DNA from: Enterobacter cloacae
GTDB taxonomy: Bacteria; Pseudomonadota; Gammaproteobacteria; Enterobacterales; Enterobacteriaceae
Length of the DNA: 64,000 nt
NCBI RefSeq assembly: GCF_013375935.1
Contig: NZ_CP056117.1
Span: 2,542,001-2,606,000 of the forward strand
Direction: 5' to 3'
Shown here: positions 30,996 through 41,157 of the stretch, piece by piece
Layout: every line of letters begins with the position of its first letter
Numbering within the stretch: position 1 is the first letter of the stretch
Translations under genes and position numbers: made by a program
Notes under the pieces: model-generated
Database searches by the model: none
Told to the model about the DNA's origin: nothing
What the model saw: the letters and a program-made list of their open reading frames with translations, nothing else

Positions 30996-32453
30996 ATGAC
31001 AATAACTCCACAACAACTGATCGCGCTGCTACCGCTGCTGATCGTCGGATTGACGGTGGTGGTTGTGATGCTCTCCATTGCGTGGCGACGCAATCACTTC
31101 CTGAATGCGACCCTGTCCGTTCTGGGTCTGAACGCTGCGTTAGTCTCCCTCTGGTTTGTTGGCCAGGCGGGAGCGATGGACGTCACGCCGCTGATGCGCG
31201 TTGACGGCTACGCCATGCTCTACACCGGTCTGGTGCTGCTGGCGAGCCTGGCAACCTGTACCTTTGCGTACCCGTGGCTCGAAGGCTACAACGACAACAA
31301 AGAAGAGTTTTACCTGCTGGTACTGATTGCCGCACTGGGCGGCATTCTGCTGGCGAATGCGAACCATCTGGCCGCGCTGTTCCTCGGTATTGAGCTGATC
31401 TCTCTGCCGCTGTTCGGCCTGATAGGCTACGCCTTCCGCCAGAAGCGTTCTCTGGAAGCGGCAATCAAGTACACCATTCTGTCCGCTGCCGCGTCGTCGT
31501 TCCTGCTGTTCGGTATCGCGCTGCTGTACGCACAGACGGGTAACCTCTCCTTCATGGCGCTCGGCAAGAGCCTCGGAGACGACATGCTGCACGAGCCGCT
31601 GCTGCTGGCGGGTCTGGGCATGATGATTGTTGGCCTTGGCTTCAAGCTGTCTCTGGTTCCGTTCCACCTGTGGACGCCAGACGTATACCAGGGCGCACCC
31701 GCGCCGGTCTCTACCTTCCTGGCGACGGCGAGCAAAATCGCTATCTTCGGCGTGGTGATGCGTCTGTTCCTGTACGCGCCGGTGGGCGACAGCGAAGCGG
31801 TTCGCGTGGTGCTGGGCATTATCGCCTTCGTTTCCATCATCTTCGGTAACCTGATGGCGCTGAGCCAGACCAACATCAAGCGTCTGCTGGGCTACTCCTC
31901 TATCTCTCATCTGGGTTACCTGCTGGTGGCGCTGATTGCGCTGCAAAGCGGCGAGATGTCGATGGAAACCGTGGGCGTATATCTGGCCGGCTACCTGTTC
32001 AGCAGCCTCGGCGCGTTCGGCGTGGTGAGCCTGATGTCCAGCCCGTACCGTGGTCCGGATGCAGATTCTCTGTTTTCCTACCGTGGTCTGTTCTGGCACT
32101 GTCCAATCCTGTCCGCGGTGATGACCGTAATGATGCTCTCGCTGGCGGGTATTCCGATGACGCTGGGCTTTATCGGTAAGTTCTACGTGCTGGCCGTCGG
32201 CGTGCAGGCGGGTCTGTGGTGGCTGACTGCGGGCGTCGTTATAGGCTCCGCTATTGGTCTCTACTACTACCTGCGCGTAGCGGTGAGCCTGTACCTGAGC
32301 GCGCCTCAGCAGCTTAACCGCGATGCACCGTCCAACTGGCAGTACAGCGCCGGGGGTATCGTGGTGCTGATCTCTGCGCTGCTGGTGCTAATCTTCGGTA
32401 TCTATCCGCAGCCGCTGATTGATATCGTGCAGCGAGCAATGCCGTTGATGTAA
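30996..32453 (+). CDS. nuoN: NADH:quinone oxidoreductase subunit N (antiporter-like)
   Basis: A 485-residue antiporter-like subunit, the last of the operon. The proton-path glutamate lies in [19 protein letters not shown] and a key lysine in [22 protein letters not shown]. It ends five bases before a strong terminator, so the operon stops here. Confidence 0.97.
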   Translation: MTITPQQLIALLPLLIVGLTVVVVMLSIAWRRNHFLNATLSVLGLNAALVSLWFVGQAGAMDVTPLMRVDGYAMLYTGLVLLASLATCTFAYPWLEGYNDNKEEFYLLVLIAALGGILLANANHLAALFLGIELISLPLFGLIGYAFRQKRSLEAAIKYTILSAAASSFLLFGIALLYAQTGNLSFMALGKSLGDDMLHEPLLLAGLGMMIVGLGFKLSLVPFHLWTPDVYQGAPAPVSTFLATASKIAIFGVVMRLFLYAPVGDSEAVRVVLGIIAFVSIIFGNLMALSQTNIKRLLGYSSISHLGYLLVALIALQSGEMSMETVGVYLAGYLFSSLGAFGVVSLMSSPYRGPDADSLFSYRGLFWHCPILSAVMTVMMLSLAGIPMTLGFIGKFYVLAVGVQAGLWWLTAGVVIGSAIGLYYYLRVAVSLYLSAPQQLNRDAPSNWQYSAGGIVVLISALLVLIFGIYPQPLIDIVQRAMPLM

Positions 32454-32457
32454 AAGC

Positions 32458-32484
32458 AAAAAACCCGCCTCGGCGGGTTTTTTT
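32458..32484 (+). terminator. Rho-independent terminator of the nuo operon
   Basis: AAACCCGC-ctcg-GCGGGTTT forms an eight-base stem with a four-base loop, followed by more Ts. Confidence 0.88.
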
Positions 32485-32494
32485 ATGGTTTTCG

Positions 32495-32528
32495 CCCTCT
32501 CCCGGTGGGAGAGGGACGGGGTGAGGGC
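32495..32528. repeat. CCCTCTCCC-type intergenic repeat after nuoN
   Basis: The inverted arms CCCTCTCCC (32495-32503) and GGGAGAGGG (32507-32515) are followed by ACGGGGTGAGGGC. The same words recur twice in the nrdA-nrdB gap at 57806-57901, so it is a dispersed family, located here between convergent nuoN and cheV. Confidence 0.65.
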
Positions 32529-32545
32529 ACCAGCCCGCACCAGAC

Positions 32546-33550
32546 TTAAGCCAGCTGCTTCCTGCTAATCAACGGCCCGTCAATTTTCTTCATCGAACGA
32601 TCCAGCACCTCTTCAATCACCGACGACAGCTCGTTCAGCTCAAACTTTGCCACGTAGCCGTCGGCCTTCACTTTGCGAATATGGTCTTCGTTGGCGTTGC
32701 CGGAGAGCGACGAGTGGATCACCACCGGAATATCTTTCAGTACCGGGTCGGTTTTGATTTTGCGCGTCAGCGTGAAGCCGTCCATCTCCGGCATTTCGAG
32801 GTCGGTCAGCACCAGGGCAATTTTATCGGTGATCGGCACCCCTTCAGCCTGCGCCTGCGCGGCTAGCTGGGTAATTTTCTCCCATGCGTCTTTGCCGGTG
32901 ATGTGCAGCTGGGCCGGGATCTCCATCGCCTGCAACCCCTTCTCCAGCATCGAGCGCGCCACCTTCGAGTCTTCCGCAACAATCGCGACAGAGCCCGGCT
33001 TGATGTTGAATTTGGTGGTCTTCAGGTTAGTGGCGTGCAGATCGTGGTTGGCCGGGGTGATATCGTAGAGGATCTGCTCCACGTCCAGCACCATCGCCAG
33101 ATCGTTGGTATCGGTCTTCTCGTCCAGACAGGCGATGCTGGTGATATAGCGCCCGCTGACGGCGGTTTCGGCCGCGTGAACCTGCTTCCAGTCCAGACGC
33201 ATGATGTTCTCCACCGATTCCACGGCAAACGCCTGCACGCTGCGGGCATATTCGGTGATCAGCAGTATGTTCAGCCCGGTTGCTGGCCTGCAGCCCGCGA
33301 CGGCGGCAAGATCGATCACCGGGATAACCTGGTCGCGAATATTCACCATCCCCATCAGCGGAGACTTCATCCCCGCGGGTTTGGTGAACGTCGGCATCGG
33401 CACAATTTCGCGCAGCTTGAATACGTTGATGCCGAACAGCTCGGATTTGTTTTCGTTCAGAGAGGTGCCAAGACGGAACAGCAACAGTTCAAAACGGTTG
33501 GACAGGGTCAGATTCGCCCTGTCATCAATATCTTTCTGGAAATTATCCAT
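32546..33550 (-). CDS. cheV: Chemotaxis coupling protein CheV (CheW domain plus receiver)
   Basis: A 334-residue protein with a CheW-like domain (about 18-165) that couples chemoreceptors to CheA, and a C-terminal receiver domain (about 190-315) whose phosphoacceptor is Asp250 in ALVLTDLEMPEMDGF. It matches Salmonella CheV as I recall it, including MDNFQKDIDDRANLTLSN. E. coli K-12 lacks this gene. The ATG at 33550 has GAGGGT upstream, and a sigma-28 promoter lies further back, so it should be expressed with the late flagellar genes. It adapts signalling from the receptor arrays at the cell poles. Confidence 0.95.
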   Translation of the reverse strand: MDNFQKDIDDRANLTLSNRFELLLFRLGTSLNENKSELFGINVFKLREIVPMPTFTKPAGMKSPLMGMVNIRDQVIPVIDLAAVAGCRPATGLNILLITEYARSVQAFAVESVENIMRLDWKQVHAAETAVSGRYITSIACLDEKTDTNDLAMVLDVEQILYDITPANHDLHATNLKTTKFNIKPGSVAIVAEDSKVARSMLEKGLQAMEIPAQLHITGKDAWEKITQLAAQAQAEGVPITDKIALVLTDLEMPEMDGFTLTRKIKTDPVLKDIPVVIHSSLSGNANEDHIRKVKADGYVAKFELNELSSVIEEVLDRSMKKIDGPLISRKQLA

Positions 33551-33584
33551 TCTACCCTCAAGAGAAATGCTGGCCTTTTAATCG

Positions 33585-33611
33585 TTATCGGCATCCTGAG
33601 GGAAAAGTGAA
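33585..33611 (-). promoter_or_regulatory. FliA (sigma-28) class 3 flagellar promoter of cheV
   Basis: On the minus strand, TTCACTTT is followed by exactly 11 bases and then GCCGATAA. The -10 element is a perfect sigma-28 match and the -35 matches five of eight positions of TAAAGTTT. Transcription would begin about 25 bases before the cheV start codon. Confidence 0.75.
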
Positions 33612-33614
33612 GGA

Positions 33615-34532
33615 CTAAACGCTGACCTTAGCGAAATCTACCGCCAGCTCACACGCCGGGAAGACCTCCCGACACTCCGCCAGCAGGCTTTGGCAGCCGC
33701 GGGCGTCGTAGCGCGAGCTGACGTGAGTGACAATCAGCTTCCCGACGCCTGCTTCACGGGCAAGCCGTGCCGCCTGACGCGTTGAGCTATGGCCCCGGCC
33801 GTTGGCCTTTTCCTCCATCGCAGCGTCCAGCGTCGCCTCATGCACCATCACGTCCACGCCTTGCGCAAGCCTCAGCGCTGAAGGGCAGGGGGCGGTGTCG
33901 CCGAATATCGCCAGTTTTTTGCCCGGCTGCGGCGGCGCAAGATAATCCTGGCCGTTGATAACGCGGCCGTCTTCCAGCGTGACGGTCTCTCCGTGCTTCA
34001 GGCGCTGAAACAGCGGGCCGGGTTTAACGCCATCGGCCTGCAGCGCGGCGGCGTTGAGCGCGCCGGGTTTATCATGCTCTTCCACGCGATAGCCATAGCA
34101 CTCCACCGGATGGTTAAGCGGGTAGGCGCGCACCTGATAGTCGCCGTCGTCGAAGACCAGACCTTCGCCAATCTCCACCACCTCCAGCGGATAATCGGTC
34201 CATGAACCGCTCAGGCGCAGCGTGGTCTCAACAAATTCCTGAATACCCGCCGGCCCGTAAATCGTCAGCGGGTTGGCGTTGCCCGCCATTGAACGGCTGC
34301 ACAGCAGGCCCGGCAGGCCAAACAGGTGATCGCCATGCAGATGCGTGATAAAGATCTTATCCAGCTTGCCGGGATGATATGAGGTATGCAGCAGCTGATG
34401 CTGCGTGCCCTCTCCGCAGTCAAACAGCCACAGCCCGCCGCGGGTAGGATGCTTAAGATCCAGCAGAATTGCCGTCACGTTTCGTGAGCGGGTTGGCACC
34501 CCGGCGGACGTACCCAGAAAAATCAGTTCCAT
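33615..34532 (-). CDS. rnz: Ribonuclease BN / tRNase Z
   Basis: A 305-residue metallo-beta-lactamase-fold ribonuclease, the length of E. coli RNase BN (ElaC). It processes tRNA 3' ends. The zinc motif is THLHGDH with His64, His66, Asp68 and His69; further ligands lie in IFGDTAPC and VHEATLD, and the motif HSSTRQAA is present. The correct start is the ATG at 34532 ([13 protein letters not shown]); an open frame extends 40 codons further upstream without homology. Its end lies close to the cheV promoter. Confidence 0.95.
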   Translation of the reverse strand: MELIFLGTSAGVPTRSRNVTAILLDLKHPTRGGLWLFDCGEGTQHQLLHTSYHPGKLDKIFITHLHGDHLFGLPGLLCSRSMAGNANPLTIYGPAGIQEFVETTLRLSGSWTDYPLEVVEIGEGLVFDDGDYQVRAYPLNHPVECYGYRVEEHDKPGALNAAALQADGVKPGPLFQRLKHGETVTLEDGRVINGQDYLAPPQPGKKLAIFGDTAPCPSALRLAQGVDVMVHEATLDAAMEEKANGRGHSSTRQAARLAREAGVGKLIVTHVSSRYDARGCQSLLAECREVFPACELAVDFAKVSV

Positions 34533-34547
34533 AACGCAATCAGCCCT

Positions 34548-34576
34548 TTGCCGAATGGGAAGGGGTTTAGTATAAC
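34548..34576 (+). promoter_or_regulatory. Promoter of elaA
   Basis: TTGCCG (34548-34553), 17 bp, TATAAC (34571-34576): five of six matches at -10 and four of six at -35. Transcription would start about 20 bases before the elaA start codon. Confidence 0.6.
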
Positions 34577-34603
34577 GTGATGAACCCCAGGAAGGAGAAA
34601 CAC

Positions 34604-35065
34604 ATGATCCAGTGGCAAGATTTACACCACGGCGAACTGACCGTTCAGTCACTATACGCCCTGCTCAGGCTGCGCTGTGAAGTCTTTATTGTTGAACAAA
34701 CCTGCCCGTATCAGGATATCGACGGCGACGATCTGGTGGGTGAGAACCGGCATATCCTCGGCTGGCGGGGTGATGACCTGGTGGCGTATGCGAGGATTCT
34801 GAAAAGCGAGGACGATTTCGACCCCGTCGTTATTGGCCGGGTTATTGTCAGCGGCAGCGCCCGCGGTGAAAAGCTGGGCTATCAGCTGATGGAAAAAACG
34901 CTGGAAGCGTGCAGAAAACGATGGCCTGACAAGGCGTTATACCTTGGCGCCCAGGCGCATCTGCAGCCTTTCTACGCCCATTTCGGTTTTGCCCCGGTGA
35001 CGGAAATCTATGACGAAGACGGCATCCCGCACGTCGGCATGGCGCGCGAAGCGAAACAGGCGTAA
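34604..35065 (+). CDS. elaA: GNAT-family acyltransferase ElaA
   Basis: A 153-residue GCN5-related N-acetyltransferase. The acetyl-CoA pyrophosphate loop is in [17 protein letters not shown] (about 83-100). ATG 34604 has AAGGAG seven bases upstream, so an earlier in-frame ATG at 34577 is rejected. It matches E. coli ElaA in length; its acceptor substrate is not known to me. The elaB gene follows after 53 bp. Confidence 0.93.
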   Translation: MIQWQDLHHGELTVQSLYALLRLRCEVFIVEQTCPYQDIDGDDLVGENRHILGWRGDDLVAYARILKSEDDFDPVVIGRVIVSGSARGEKLGYQLMEKTLEACRKRWPDKALYLGAQAHLQPFYAHFGFAPVTEIYDEDGIPHVGMAREAKQA

Positions 35066-35118
35066 TGGCGAGACGTTGTCTATAGTTACCGGACTGGTGT
35101 ACTAACATGGAGAACATT

Positions 35119-35424
35119 ATGTCATTTCAATCCTGGGATTCCCGAGCAGACGACGACCTGACGCTGCTGAGCGAAACGCTGGAAGAGGTGCTTCGTTCGT
35201 CAGGCGATCCTGCCGATCAGAAGTACATTGAGCTTAAAGCGCGTGCCGAACAGGCGCTGCATGATGTGAAAAACCGCGTCAGCAACGCCTCCGACAATTA
35301 CTACTACCGCGCAAAGCAGGCGGTGTATCGTGCCGATGATTACGTCCATGAAAAACCGTGGCAGGGCATTGGCGTCGGGGCAGCCGTAGGGCTGGTGCTG
35401 GGCCTGCTGTTAGCCCGCCGTTAA
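35119..35424 (+). CDS. elaB: Ribosome-associated tail-anchored membrane protein ElaB
   Basis: A 101-residue DUF883 protein. A soluble helical region (about 10-75, including LLSETLEEVLRSSGD and QAVYRADDYVHEKPW) precedes one C-terminal membrane segment (GIGVGAAVGLVLGLLLARR), the tail-anchor design of ElaB/YqjD/YgaM. In E. coli these proteins bind ribosomes at the inner membrane in stationary phase. The ATG at 35119 has GGAGA upstream. Confidence 0.94.
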   Translation: MSFQSWDSRADDDLTLLSETLEEVLRSSGDPADQKYIELKARAEQALHDVKNRVSNASDNYYYRAKQAVYRADDYVHEKPWQGIGVGAAVGLVLGLLLARR

Positions 35425-35477
35425 GCCGCTAAACCCCTCCCTAAACGTGGGTACTGCTATTTATCGTCAGTACCCCG

Positions 35478-35483
35478 TATAAT
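35478..35483 (+). promoter_or_regulatory. -10 element upstream of menF
   Basis: A perfect TATAAT lies 28 bp before the menF start. The region 16-18 bp upstream has no good -35 match, so the promoter may need an activator or be weak. Confidence 0.5.
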
Positions 35484-35510
35484 AGTAGGTTTTAACAGGG
35501 AGAGGTTCGC

Positions 35511-36806
35511 GTGCATTCGATTTTCCTCGCGCTGGAACGCCTGCGCACTCAGCTTGCGCAAGCGTTACCCGCTACGCCCGGCTTACGTCATTTCGACGTT
35601 TCATTCCCGTTAAACGATGCCTTCGATCCCCTGGCATGGCTGGGCGCGCAGCGGAGCTATCCTCAGTTCTACTGGCAGCAGCGCAGCGGCGATGAGGAGC
35701 TTGCCGCGCTGGGAAGCCTCGTCCACTTTGATTCTCTGGCCTCGGCCTCACGGTTTTTGCATGCCCATGATGCGGCAGATGATACCCGCATCTGCGGCCT
35801 GAACGCCTTCAACCCGGCGCAGGGAAACCTGTTTTTGCCGCGCCTGCTCTGGCGACGGTCTGCCGGCGTCGCCACGCTGCGCCTGCAGCTCTGGAGCGAA
35901 ACGTCCCTGCGTGAAGATGCCCGTCAGGCGCTGAGCGTTATAGACAGCCTGCGCGATGCCGCCCCAATTCGCCCGCTGTCCGTTCAGGTTGCGCAGGAAA
36001 CGCATCATCCACAAAAGCCGGAGTGGCTGCGGCTGATCCGTCTGGCGACGGATACCATCGCGCTCGGCGATGTCGAAAAAGTGGTGCTGGCGCGAGCGAC
36101 GGATTTGCAGTGCAGGCAGCCCGTAGACGCGATTGCGCTGATGGCCGCCAGCCGCGCGCTGAACCTCAACTGCTACCATTTTTGTATGGTTTTCGATGCC
36201 GGCAACGCGTTTCTCGGTTCGACCCCAGAGCGCCTGTGGCGGCGGCGCGGCACGCTGCTGCGCACCGAAGCGCTGGCAGGCACCGTTGCCAGCCATACCG
36301 ACGACAGGCAGGCCAGGCATTTAGGCGACTGGCTGATGAACGACGACAAAAATCAGCGTGAAAATATGCTGGTGGTGGAAGATATCTGCCAGCGTCTTCA
36401 GCACCATACCCGGACGCTTGAGGTACTGCCCCCGCAGGTGCTGCGTCTGCGCAAGGTACAGCACCTGCGCCGCTGCATCTGGACCGAGCTTAAACAGCCT
36501 GACGACGAGCAGTGTCTGCACGCCCTGCAACCGACGGCTGCGGTGGCCGGGCTGCCGCGTCAGGCCGCGCGTGAGTTTATTGAGAAAGTGGAGCCGTTTG
36601 ATCGGGAGTGGTACGCCGGCTCGGCGGGCTATCTGTCGGTCGAACAAAGTGAATTCTGCGTGGCATTACGCTCCGCCCGCGTCCACGACGACGCGCTGCG
36701 CCTTTATGCCGGGGCGGGCATCGTCAGCGGCTCCGATCCGGAGCAGGAGTGGCAGGAGATAGAAAACAAAGCCGCCGGGCTGCGCTCCCTTCTCCTTAGG
36801 GATTAA
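35511..36806 (+). CDS. menF: Isochorismate synthase MenF
   Basis: A 431-residue chorismate-utilising enzyme, the same length as in E. coli, converting chorismate to isochorismate as the first committed step of menaquinone synthesis. Key segments are [12 protein letters not shown] (catalytic Lys near 190), [23 protein letters not shown] (Glu near 240) and the Mg-binding [10 protein letters not shown] at the C-terminus. It starts with GTG at 35511 behind GGGAGAGG. It heads menFDHBCE; a separate leader precedes menD. Confidence 0.95.
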   Translation: MHSIFLALERLRTQLAQALPATPGLRHFDVSFPLNDAFDPLAWLGAQRSYPQFYWQQRSGDEELAALGSLVHFDSLASASRFLHAHDAADDTRICGLNAFNPAQGNLFLPRLLWRRSAGVATLRLQLWSETSLREDARQALSVIDSLRDAAPIRPLSVQVAQETHHPQKPEWLRLIRLATDTIALGDVEKVVLARATDLQCRQPVDAIALMAASRALNLNCYHFCMVFDAGNAFLGSTPERLWRRRGTLLRTEALAGTVASHTDDRQARHLGDWLMNDDKNQRENMLVVEDICQRLQHHTRTLEVLPPQVLRLRKVQHLRRCIWTELKQPDDEQCLHALQPTAAVAGLPRQAAREFIEKVEPFDREWYAGSAGYLSVEQSEFCVALRSARVHDDALRLYAGAGIVSGSDPEQEWQEIENKAAGLRSLLLRD

Positions 36807-36894
36807 TACTGATTCGCGCAATCCCGATTCACATCAAAATTCTGATTTTTTCTATTATTTATACTGTGTCGCATTCTTGATACTGGACAACCTC

Positions 36895-38565
36895 ATGTCA
36901 GTAAGTTCTTTTAACCGACGCTGGGCGACGGTGATCCTTGAAGCCCTGACCCGCCATGGCGTCAGGCACGTGTGTATTGCCCCGGGCTCTCGCTCCACGC
37001 CGCTCACCCTTGCAGCGGCGGAAAACCGGGCTTTTATTCATCACACCCATTTTGACGAGCGCGGCCTGGGCCATCTGGCACTCGGGCTGGCGAAGGTCAG
37101 CAAGGCGCCCGTGGCGGTGATCGTCACGTCCGGTACGGCGGTGGCGAACCTCTACCCGGCGCTGATTGAAGCGGGCTTAACCGGTGAGAAGCTGATTTTA
37201 CTGACTGCCGATCGCCCCCCTGAACTTATTGACTGCGGCGCTAACCAGGCGATTCGCCAGCCCGGCATCTTTGCTTCGCATCCTTCTCAGACGGTTTCGC
37301 TGCCGCGCCCCACTCAGGATATTCCCGCCAGCTGGCTGGTCTCCACCCTTGACCACGCCATGAACGCGCTGCGCAGCGGCGGGCTGCACATCAACTGCCC
37401 GTTTGCCGAGCCGCTGTACGGCGAAATGAACGATACCGGCCTCGCCTGGCAGCAGCAGCTCGGAGAGTGGTGGGAGAGCGAAAAGCCGTGGCTGCGCGAG
37501 CAAACGCATCTGGAAAGCGCAAAGCAGCGCGACTGGTTCTTCTGGCGTCAGAAGCGCGGCGTGGTGCTTGCCGGGCGGATGAGCGCGGCGGAAGGCAGGC
37601 TGGCGGCGGAGTGGGCCCAAACGCTTGGCTGGCCGCTGATAGGTGACGTGCTTTCCCAGACGGGTCAGCCGCTGCCGTGCGCCGATCTCTGGCTGGGGAA
37701 CGCGAAAGCGGTCACCGAGCTGGCGCAGGCGCAGATTGTCGTCCAGCTGGGATCGAGCCTGACGGGTAAACGCCTGCTTCAGTGGCAGGCCACCTGTACG
37801 CCGGAAGAGTACTGGCTGGTGGATCCGCTCGAAGGGCGCCTCGATCCGGCGCACCACCGCGGCCGTCGCCTGGTGAGCGATATCGATACCTGGCTGGCGC
37901 TGCATCCGGCGGAAAAACGCAAGCCCTGGGCGGTAGCGATCCCCGAGCTGTCACGCCAGGCGTGGGAGATTACCAAAGCGCAGTGCGAAGCGTTCAGTGA
38001 AGCCGGGCTGGCGCACCGTATCCGGAAATATCTTCCCGAGCAGGGGCAGCTTTTTGTCGGTAACAGCCTCGTCGTGCGCCTGATTGACGCCCTCTCGAAG
38101 CTGCCCGCTGGTTACCCGGTGTACAGCAACCGGGGGGCGAGCGGCATTGACGGCCTGATCTCCACCTCGGCCGGCGTACAGCGCGCCAGCGCCAAATCCA
38201 CGCTGGCAATTGTGGGGGACCTCTCCGCGCTCTACGATCTCAACGCGCTGGCGCTGCTGCGTCAGGCGTCGGCACCGTTTGTGCTGATTGTCGTTAACAA
38301 TAACGGCGGCCAGATTTTCTCGCTGCTGCCGACCCCGCAGAGCGAACGCGAGCGCTTCTATCTGATGCCGCAGAACGTGCAGTTTGAACATGCCGCCGCC
38401 ATGTTCAGCCTTAAATACCATCGCCCGGAAAGCTGGGACGATCTGGAAACGGCGCTGAGCACCGCCTGGCGACAGCCCGGCGCAACGCTGATTGAGCTGG
38501 TGGTCAACGATTCTGAAGGCGCGCAGAAGCTGCAAACTCTGCTGGCGCAGGTGAGCCACCTGTGA
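36895..38565 (+). CDS. menD: SEPHCHC synthase MenD
   Basis: A 556-residue thiamine diphosphate enzyme that adds 2-oxoglutarate (as succinic semialdehyde) to isochorismate. The catalytic glutamate is in [15 protein letters not shown] (Glu near 55); the cofactor motif is [14 protein letters not shown] through [10 protein letters not shown]. Start ATG 36895 gives the E. coli N-terminus [11 protein letters not shown]; open codons upstream are rejected. A possible -10, TATACT, is at 36860-36865. It overlaps menH by four bases. Confidence 0.95.
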   Translation: MSVSSFNRRWATVILEALTRHGVRHVCIAPGSRSTPLTLAAAENRAFIHHTHFDERGLGHLALGLAKVSKAPVAVIVTSGTAVANLYPALIEAGLTGEKLILLTADRPPELIDCGANQAIRQPGIFASHPSQTVSLPRPTQDIPASWLVSTLDHAMNALRSGGLHINCPFAEPLYGEMNDTGLAWQQQLGEWWESEKPWLREQTHLESAKQRDWFFWRQKRGVVLAGRMSAAEGRLAAEWAQTLGWPLIGDVLSQTGQPLPCADLWLGNAKAVTELAQAQIVVQLGSSLTGKRLLQWQATCTPEEYWLVDPLEGRLDPAHHRGRRLVSDIDTWLALHPAEKRKPWAVAIPELSRQAWEITKAQCEAFSEAGLAHRIRKYLPEQGQLFVGNSLVVRLIDALSKLPAGYPVYSNRGASGIDGLISTSAGVQRASAKSTLAIVGDLSALYDLNALALLRQASAPFVLIVVNNNGGQIFSLLPTPQSERERFYLMPQNVQFEHAAAMFSLKYHRPESWDDLETALSTAWRQPGATLIELVVNDSEGAQKLQTLLAQVSHL

Positions 38566-39338
38566 TCCTCGCAGGCGTCACGCAGCCCGGAAAGCCAGGC
38601 TACCCCTGGCTGGTTTTCCTGCACGGTTTTTCCGGCGACCGCCGCGAGTGGCAGGCTGTTGGAGCGTCGCTGAAGGACTATCCCCGGCTCTACCTGGACC
38701 TGCCGGGACACGGTGAGTCAGCGGGCGTCGGCGTGACGGGGTTTGCCGGGATGAGCGCGCTGCTTACCCGCACCCTTATTAGTTACAACATACTGAAATA
38801 CTGGCTGGTGGGGTACTCCCTCGGCGGCCGCATTGCGATGTTTCATGCCTGCCAGCGTCCTGCGGGCCTGAACGGGCTGATTGTGGAAGGCGGGCACCCG
38901 GGCCTGCTCCAGGCCGAGGCGCGCGAGGCGCGGCTTGTATCCGACCGCCGCTGGGCGTCACGTTTTCGCGGCGAGCCGCTGGAAAATGTCTTTGCCGACT
39001 GGTATCAGCAGCCCGTCTTTGCCTCCCTCACGCAGGCGCAGCGCCGCGCGCTTATCGCCCTGCGCAGCCGGAACAACGGCCTGAAGCTGGCAGAGATGCT
39101 GGAAGCCACCTCGCTTGCCGTTCAGCCTGACCTGCGTCCCGCGCTCAGCGCGCGTGATTTTCCTTTTTACTATCTCTATGGCGAACGTGATGAGAAGTTC
39201 AACGCCATCGCTGCTGAACTTAACGCCACGCGTCATGCTATCCCTCATGCCGGACACAACGCCCACCGGGAAAACCCGGATGCGGTTGCCGCGAGTCTGG
39301 CTCAGATACTGCGTTATCGAACAAAGGACACGCTATGA
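38562..39338 (+). CDS. menH: SHCHC synthase MenH (alpha/beta hydrolase)
   Basis: A 258-residue alpha/beta-hydrolase-fold lyase that eliminates pyruvate from SEPHCHC. The catalytic serine is Ser86 in GYSLGGR, the aspartate lies in [10 protein letters not shown], and the histidine in [19 protein letters not shown] forms the oxyanion loop. Its GTG start overlaps the menD stop. It is slightly longer than E. coli MenH (252) owing to small insertions and a longer tail. Confidence 0.93.
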   Translation: MILAGVTQPGKPGYPWLVFLHGFSGDRREWQAVGASLKDYPRLYLDLPGHGESAGVGVTGFAGMSALLTRTLISYNILKYWLVGYSLGGRIAMFHACQRPAGLNGLIVEGGHPGLLQAEAREARLVSDRRWASRFRGEPLENVFADWYQQPVFASLTQAQRRALIALRSRNNGLKLAEMLEATSLAVQPDLRPALSARDFPFYYLYGERDEKFNAIAAELNATRHAIPHAGHNAHRENPDAVAASLAQILRYRTKDTL

Positions 39339-40192
39339 TCTATCCTGATGAAAACATGCTTTACGCGCCGGTTGAATGGCAGGACTGCTCCGAAGGCTAC
39401 ACCGACATTCGTTACCACAAGTCCGCCGACGGCATTGCCAAAATCACCATTAACCGCCCTCAGGTGCGCAACGCGTTTCGTCCGCTGACCGTCAAAGAGA
39501 TGATCCAGGCGCTGGCGGATGCCCGCTACGACGACAGCATCGGCGTCATCGTCCTGACCGGTGAAGGCGAAAAAGCCTTCTGCTCCGGCGGCGATCAAAA
39601 AGTGCGTGGCGACTACGGCGGATACCAGGACGATGCGGGTACGCACCACCTGAACGTGCTGGATTTCCAGCGCCAGATCCGCACCTGCCCGAAACCGGTG
39701 GTGGCAATGGTGGCAGGTTATTCCATCGGCGGCGGCCACGTGCTGCACATGATGTGCGACCTGACCATCGCGGCGGAAAACGCCATCTTCGGCCAGACCG
39801 GCCCGAAAGTGGGCTCCTTCGACGGCGGCTGGGGCGCATCCTACATGGCGCGCATCGTCGGCCAGAAAAAAGCCCGCGAGATCTGGTTCCTGTGCCGCCA
39901 GTACAACGCGCAGGAAGCGCTGGATATGGGGCTGGTCAACACCGTGGTGCCCGTTGCCGATCTTGAGAAAGAGACCGTGCGCTGGTGTCGCGAAATGCTG
40001 CAAAACAGCCCAATGGCGCTGCGCTGCCTGAAAGCCGCGCTCAACGCCGACTGTGACGGCCAGGCGGGCCTTCAGGAGCTGGCGGGCAACGCGACCATGC
40101 TGTTCTATATGACCGAAGAGGGTCAGGAAGGGCGCAACGCGTTCAACGAAAAACGCCAGCCAGACTTCAGCAAATACAAACGGAACCCGTAA
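39335..40192 (+). CDS. menB: 1,4-dihydroxy-2-naphthoyl-CoA synthase MenB
   Basis: A 285-residue crotonase-family enzyme, almost identical to E. coli MenB and of the same length. It closes the naphthalene ring of OSB-CoA. Oxyanion-hole segments are [15 protein letters not shown] (about 84-98) and [14 protein letters not shown] (about 127-140), and [14 protein letters not shown] holds catalytic residues. The gene order places it before menC and menE although it acts after them. It overlaps menH by four bases. Confidence 0.96.
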   Translation: MIYPDENMLYAPVEWQDCSEGYTDIRYHKSADGIAKITINRPQVRNAFRPLTVKEMIQALADARYDDSIGVIVLTGEGEKAFCSGGDQKVRGDYGGYQDDAGTHHLNVLDFQRQIRTCPKPVVAMVAGYSIGGGHVLHMMCDLTIAAENAIFGQTGPKVGSFDGGWGASYMARIVGQKKAREIWFLCRQYNAQEALDMGLVNTVVPVADLEKETVRWCREMLQNSPMALRCLKAALNADCDGQAGLQELAGNATMLFYMTEEGQEGRNAFNEKRQPDFSKYKRNP

Positions 40193-41157
40193 TGCGTCGC
40201 GCGCAGGTTTACCGCTGGCAGATACCGATGGACGCGGGCGTGGTGCTGCGTGAACGGCGGTTAAAAACCCGTGACGGCTTTTTCGTGCACCTTCGGGAGG
40301 GCGAGCGGGAAGGGTGGGGCGAGATAGCCCCGCTTCCGGGCTTTAGCCTGGAAACGCTGGACGAGGCGCAGGCCGCGCTGATGGCCTGGACGCACGACTG
40401 GCGCGAGGGAGACGATCCGGCGCTGCCGGACGTTCCTTCCGCCGCGTTCGGCATCAGCTGCGCGCTGGCAGAGCTGGACGGCAGTTTGCCGGAGGCGGCG
40501 AACTATCGCGCCGCCCCGCTCTGCACCGGCGATCCGGATGAACTCTTCGCGCTGCTCTCCGCGATGCCGGGCGAGAAGGTGGCGAAAATCAAGGTCGGCC
40601 TGTACGAAGCGGTGCGCGACGGGATGGTGGTCAACCTGCTGCTGGAAGCCATCCCCGACCTGCGCCTGCGCCTGGACGCCAACCGCGCCTGGACGCCGCT
40701 CAAGGCGCAGCAGTTCGCGAAATACGTTAACCCCGCGTACCGCAGCCGCATTGCGTTTCTCGAGGAGCCGTGCAAAACCCGCGACGATTCCCGCGCCTTT
40801 GCCAGGGAAACGGGCATTGCTATCGCCTGGGATGAAAGCCTGCGCGAAGCCGATTTTGCCTTCTTCGCCGAGCCCGGCGTCAGTGCCGTGGTCATCAAGC
40901 CGACGCTGACCGGCAGCCTTAATACGGTGCGCGAGCAGGTCGCGGCGGCCCATGCTTCGGGGCTGACGGCGGTAATCAGCTCGTCCATCGAGTCAAGCCT
41001 TGGGCTGACGCAGCTGGCGCGCGTTGCCGCCTGGCTAACGCCGCAGACCACTCCTGGCCTCGATACGCTGAACCTGATGCAGGCGCAGCTTATTCGCCGT
41101 TGGCCAGACAGCACCCTGCCGTGCCTCGACGCTGGGGCGCTGGAGCCGCTGCAATGA
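40192..41157 (+). CDS. menC: o-succinylbenzoate synthase MenC
   Basis: A 321-residue enolase-superfamily enzyme that dehydrates SHCHC to o-succinylbenzoate. The catalytic lysine pair is in KIKVGLYEA (near 133) and [10 protein letters not shown] (near 235); metal ligands are in LRLDANRAW (Asp near 161), FLEEPCKT (Glu near 190) and AWDESLRE (Asp near 213). The start overlaps the menB stop (TAATG). Confidence 0.95.
   Translation: MRRAQVYRWQIPMDAGVVLRERRLKTRDGFFVHLREGEREGWGEIAPLPGFSLETLDEAQAALMAWTHDWREGDDPALPDVPSAAFGISCALAELDGSLPEAANYRAAPLCTGDPDELFALLSAMPGEKVAKIKVGLYEAVRDGMVVNLLLEAIPDLRLRLDANRAWTPLKAQQFAKYVNPAYRSRIAFLEEPCKTRDDSRAFARETGIAIAWDESLREADFAFFAEPGVSAVVIKPTLTGSLNTVREQVAAAHASGLTAVISSSIESSLGLTQLARVAAWLTPQTTPGLDTLNLMQAQLIRRWPDSTLPCLDAGALEPLQ

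Noticed and set aside
32530-32546. Possible small gene between the nuo terminator and cheV
   Set aside because: The space is filled by the dispersed repeat and the cheV 3' end; no start codon with a ribosome site is present.
34533-34652. Forty-codon N-terminal extension of rnz
   Set aside because: It has no similarity to RNase BN, and the ATG at 34532 gives the exact family N-terminus.
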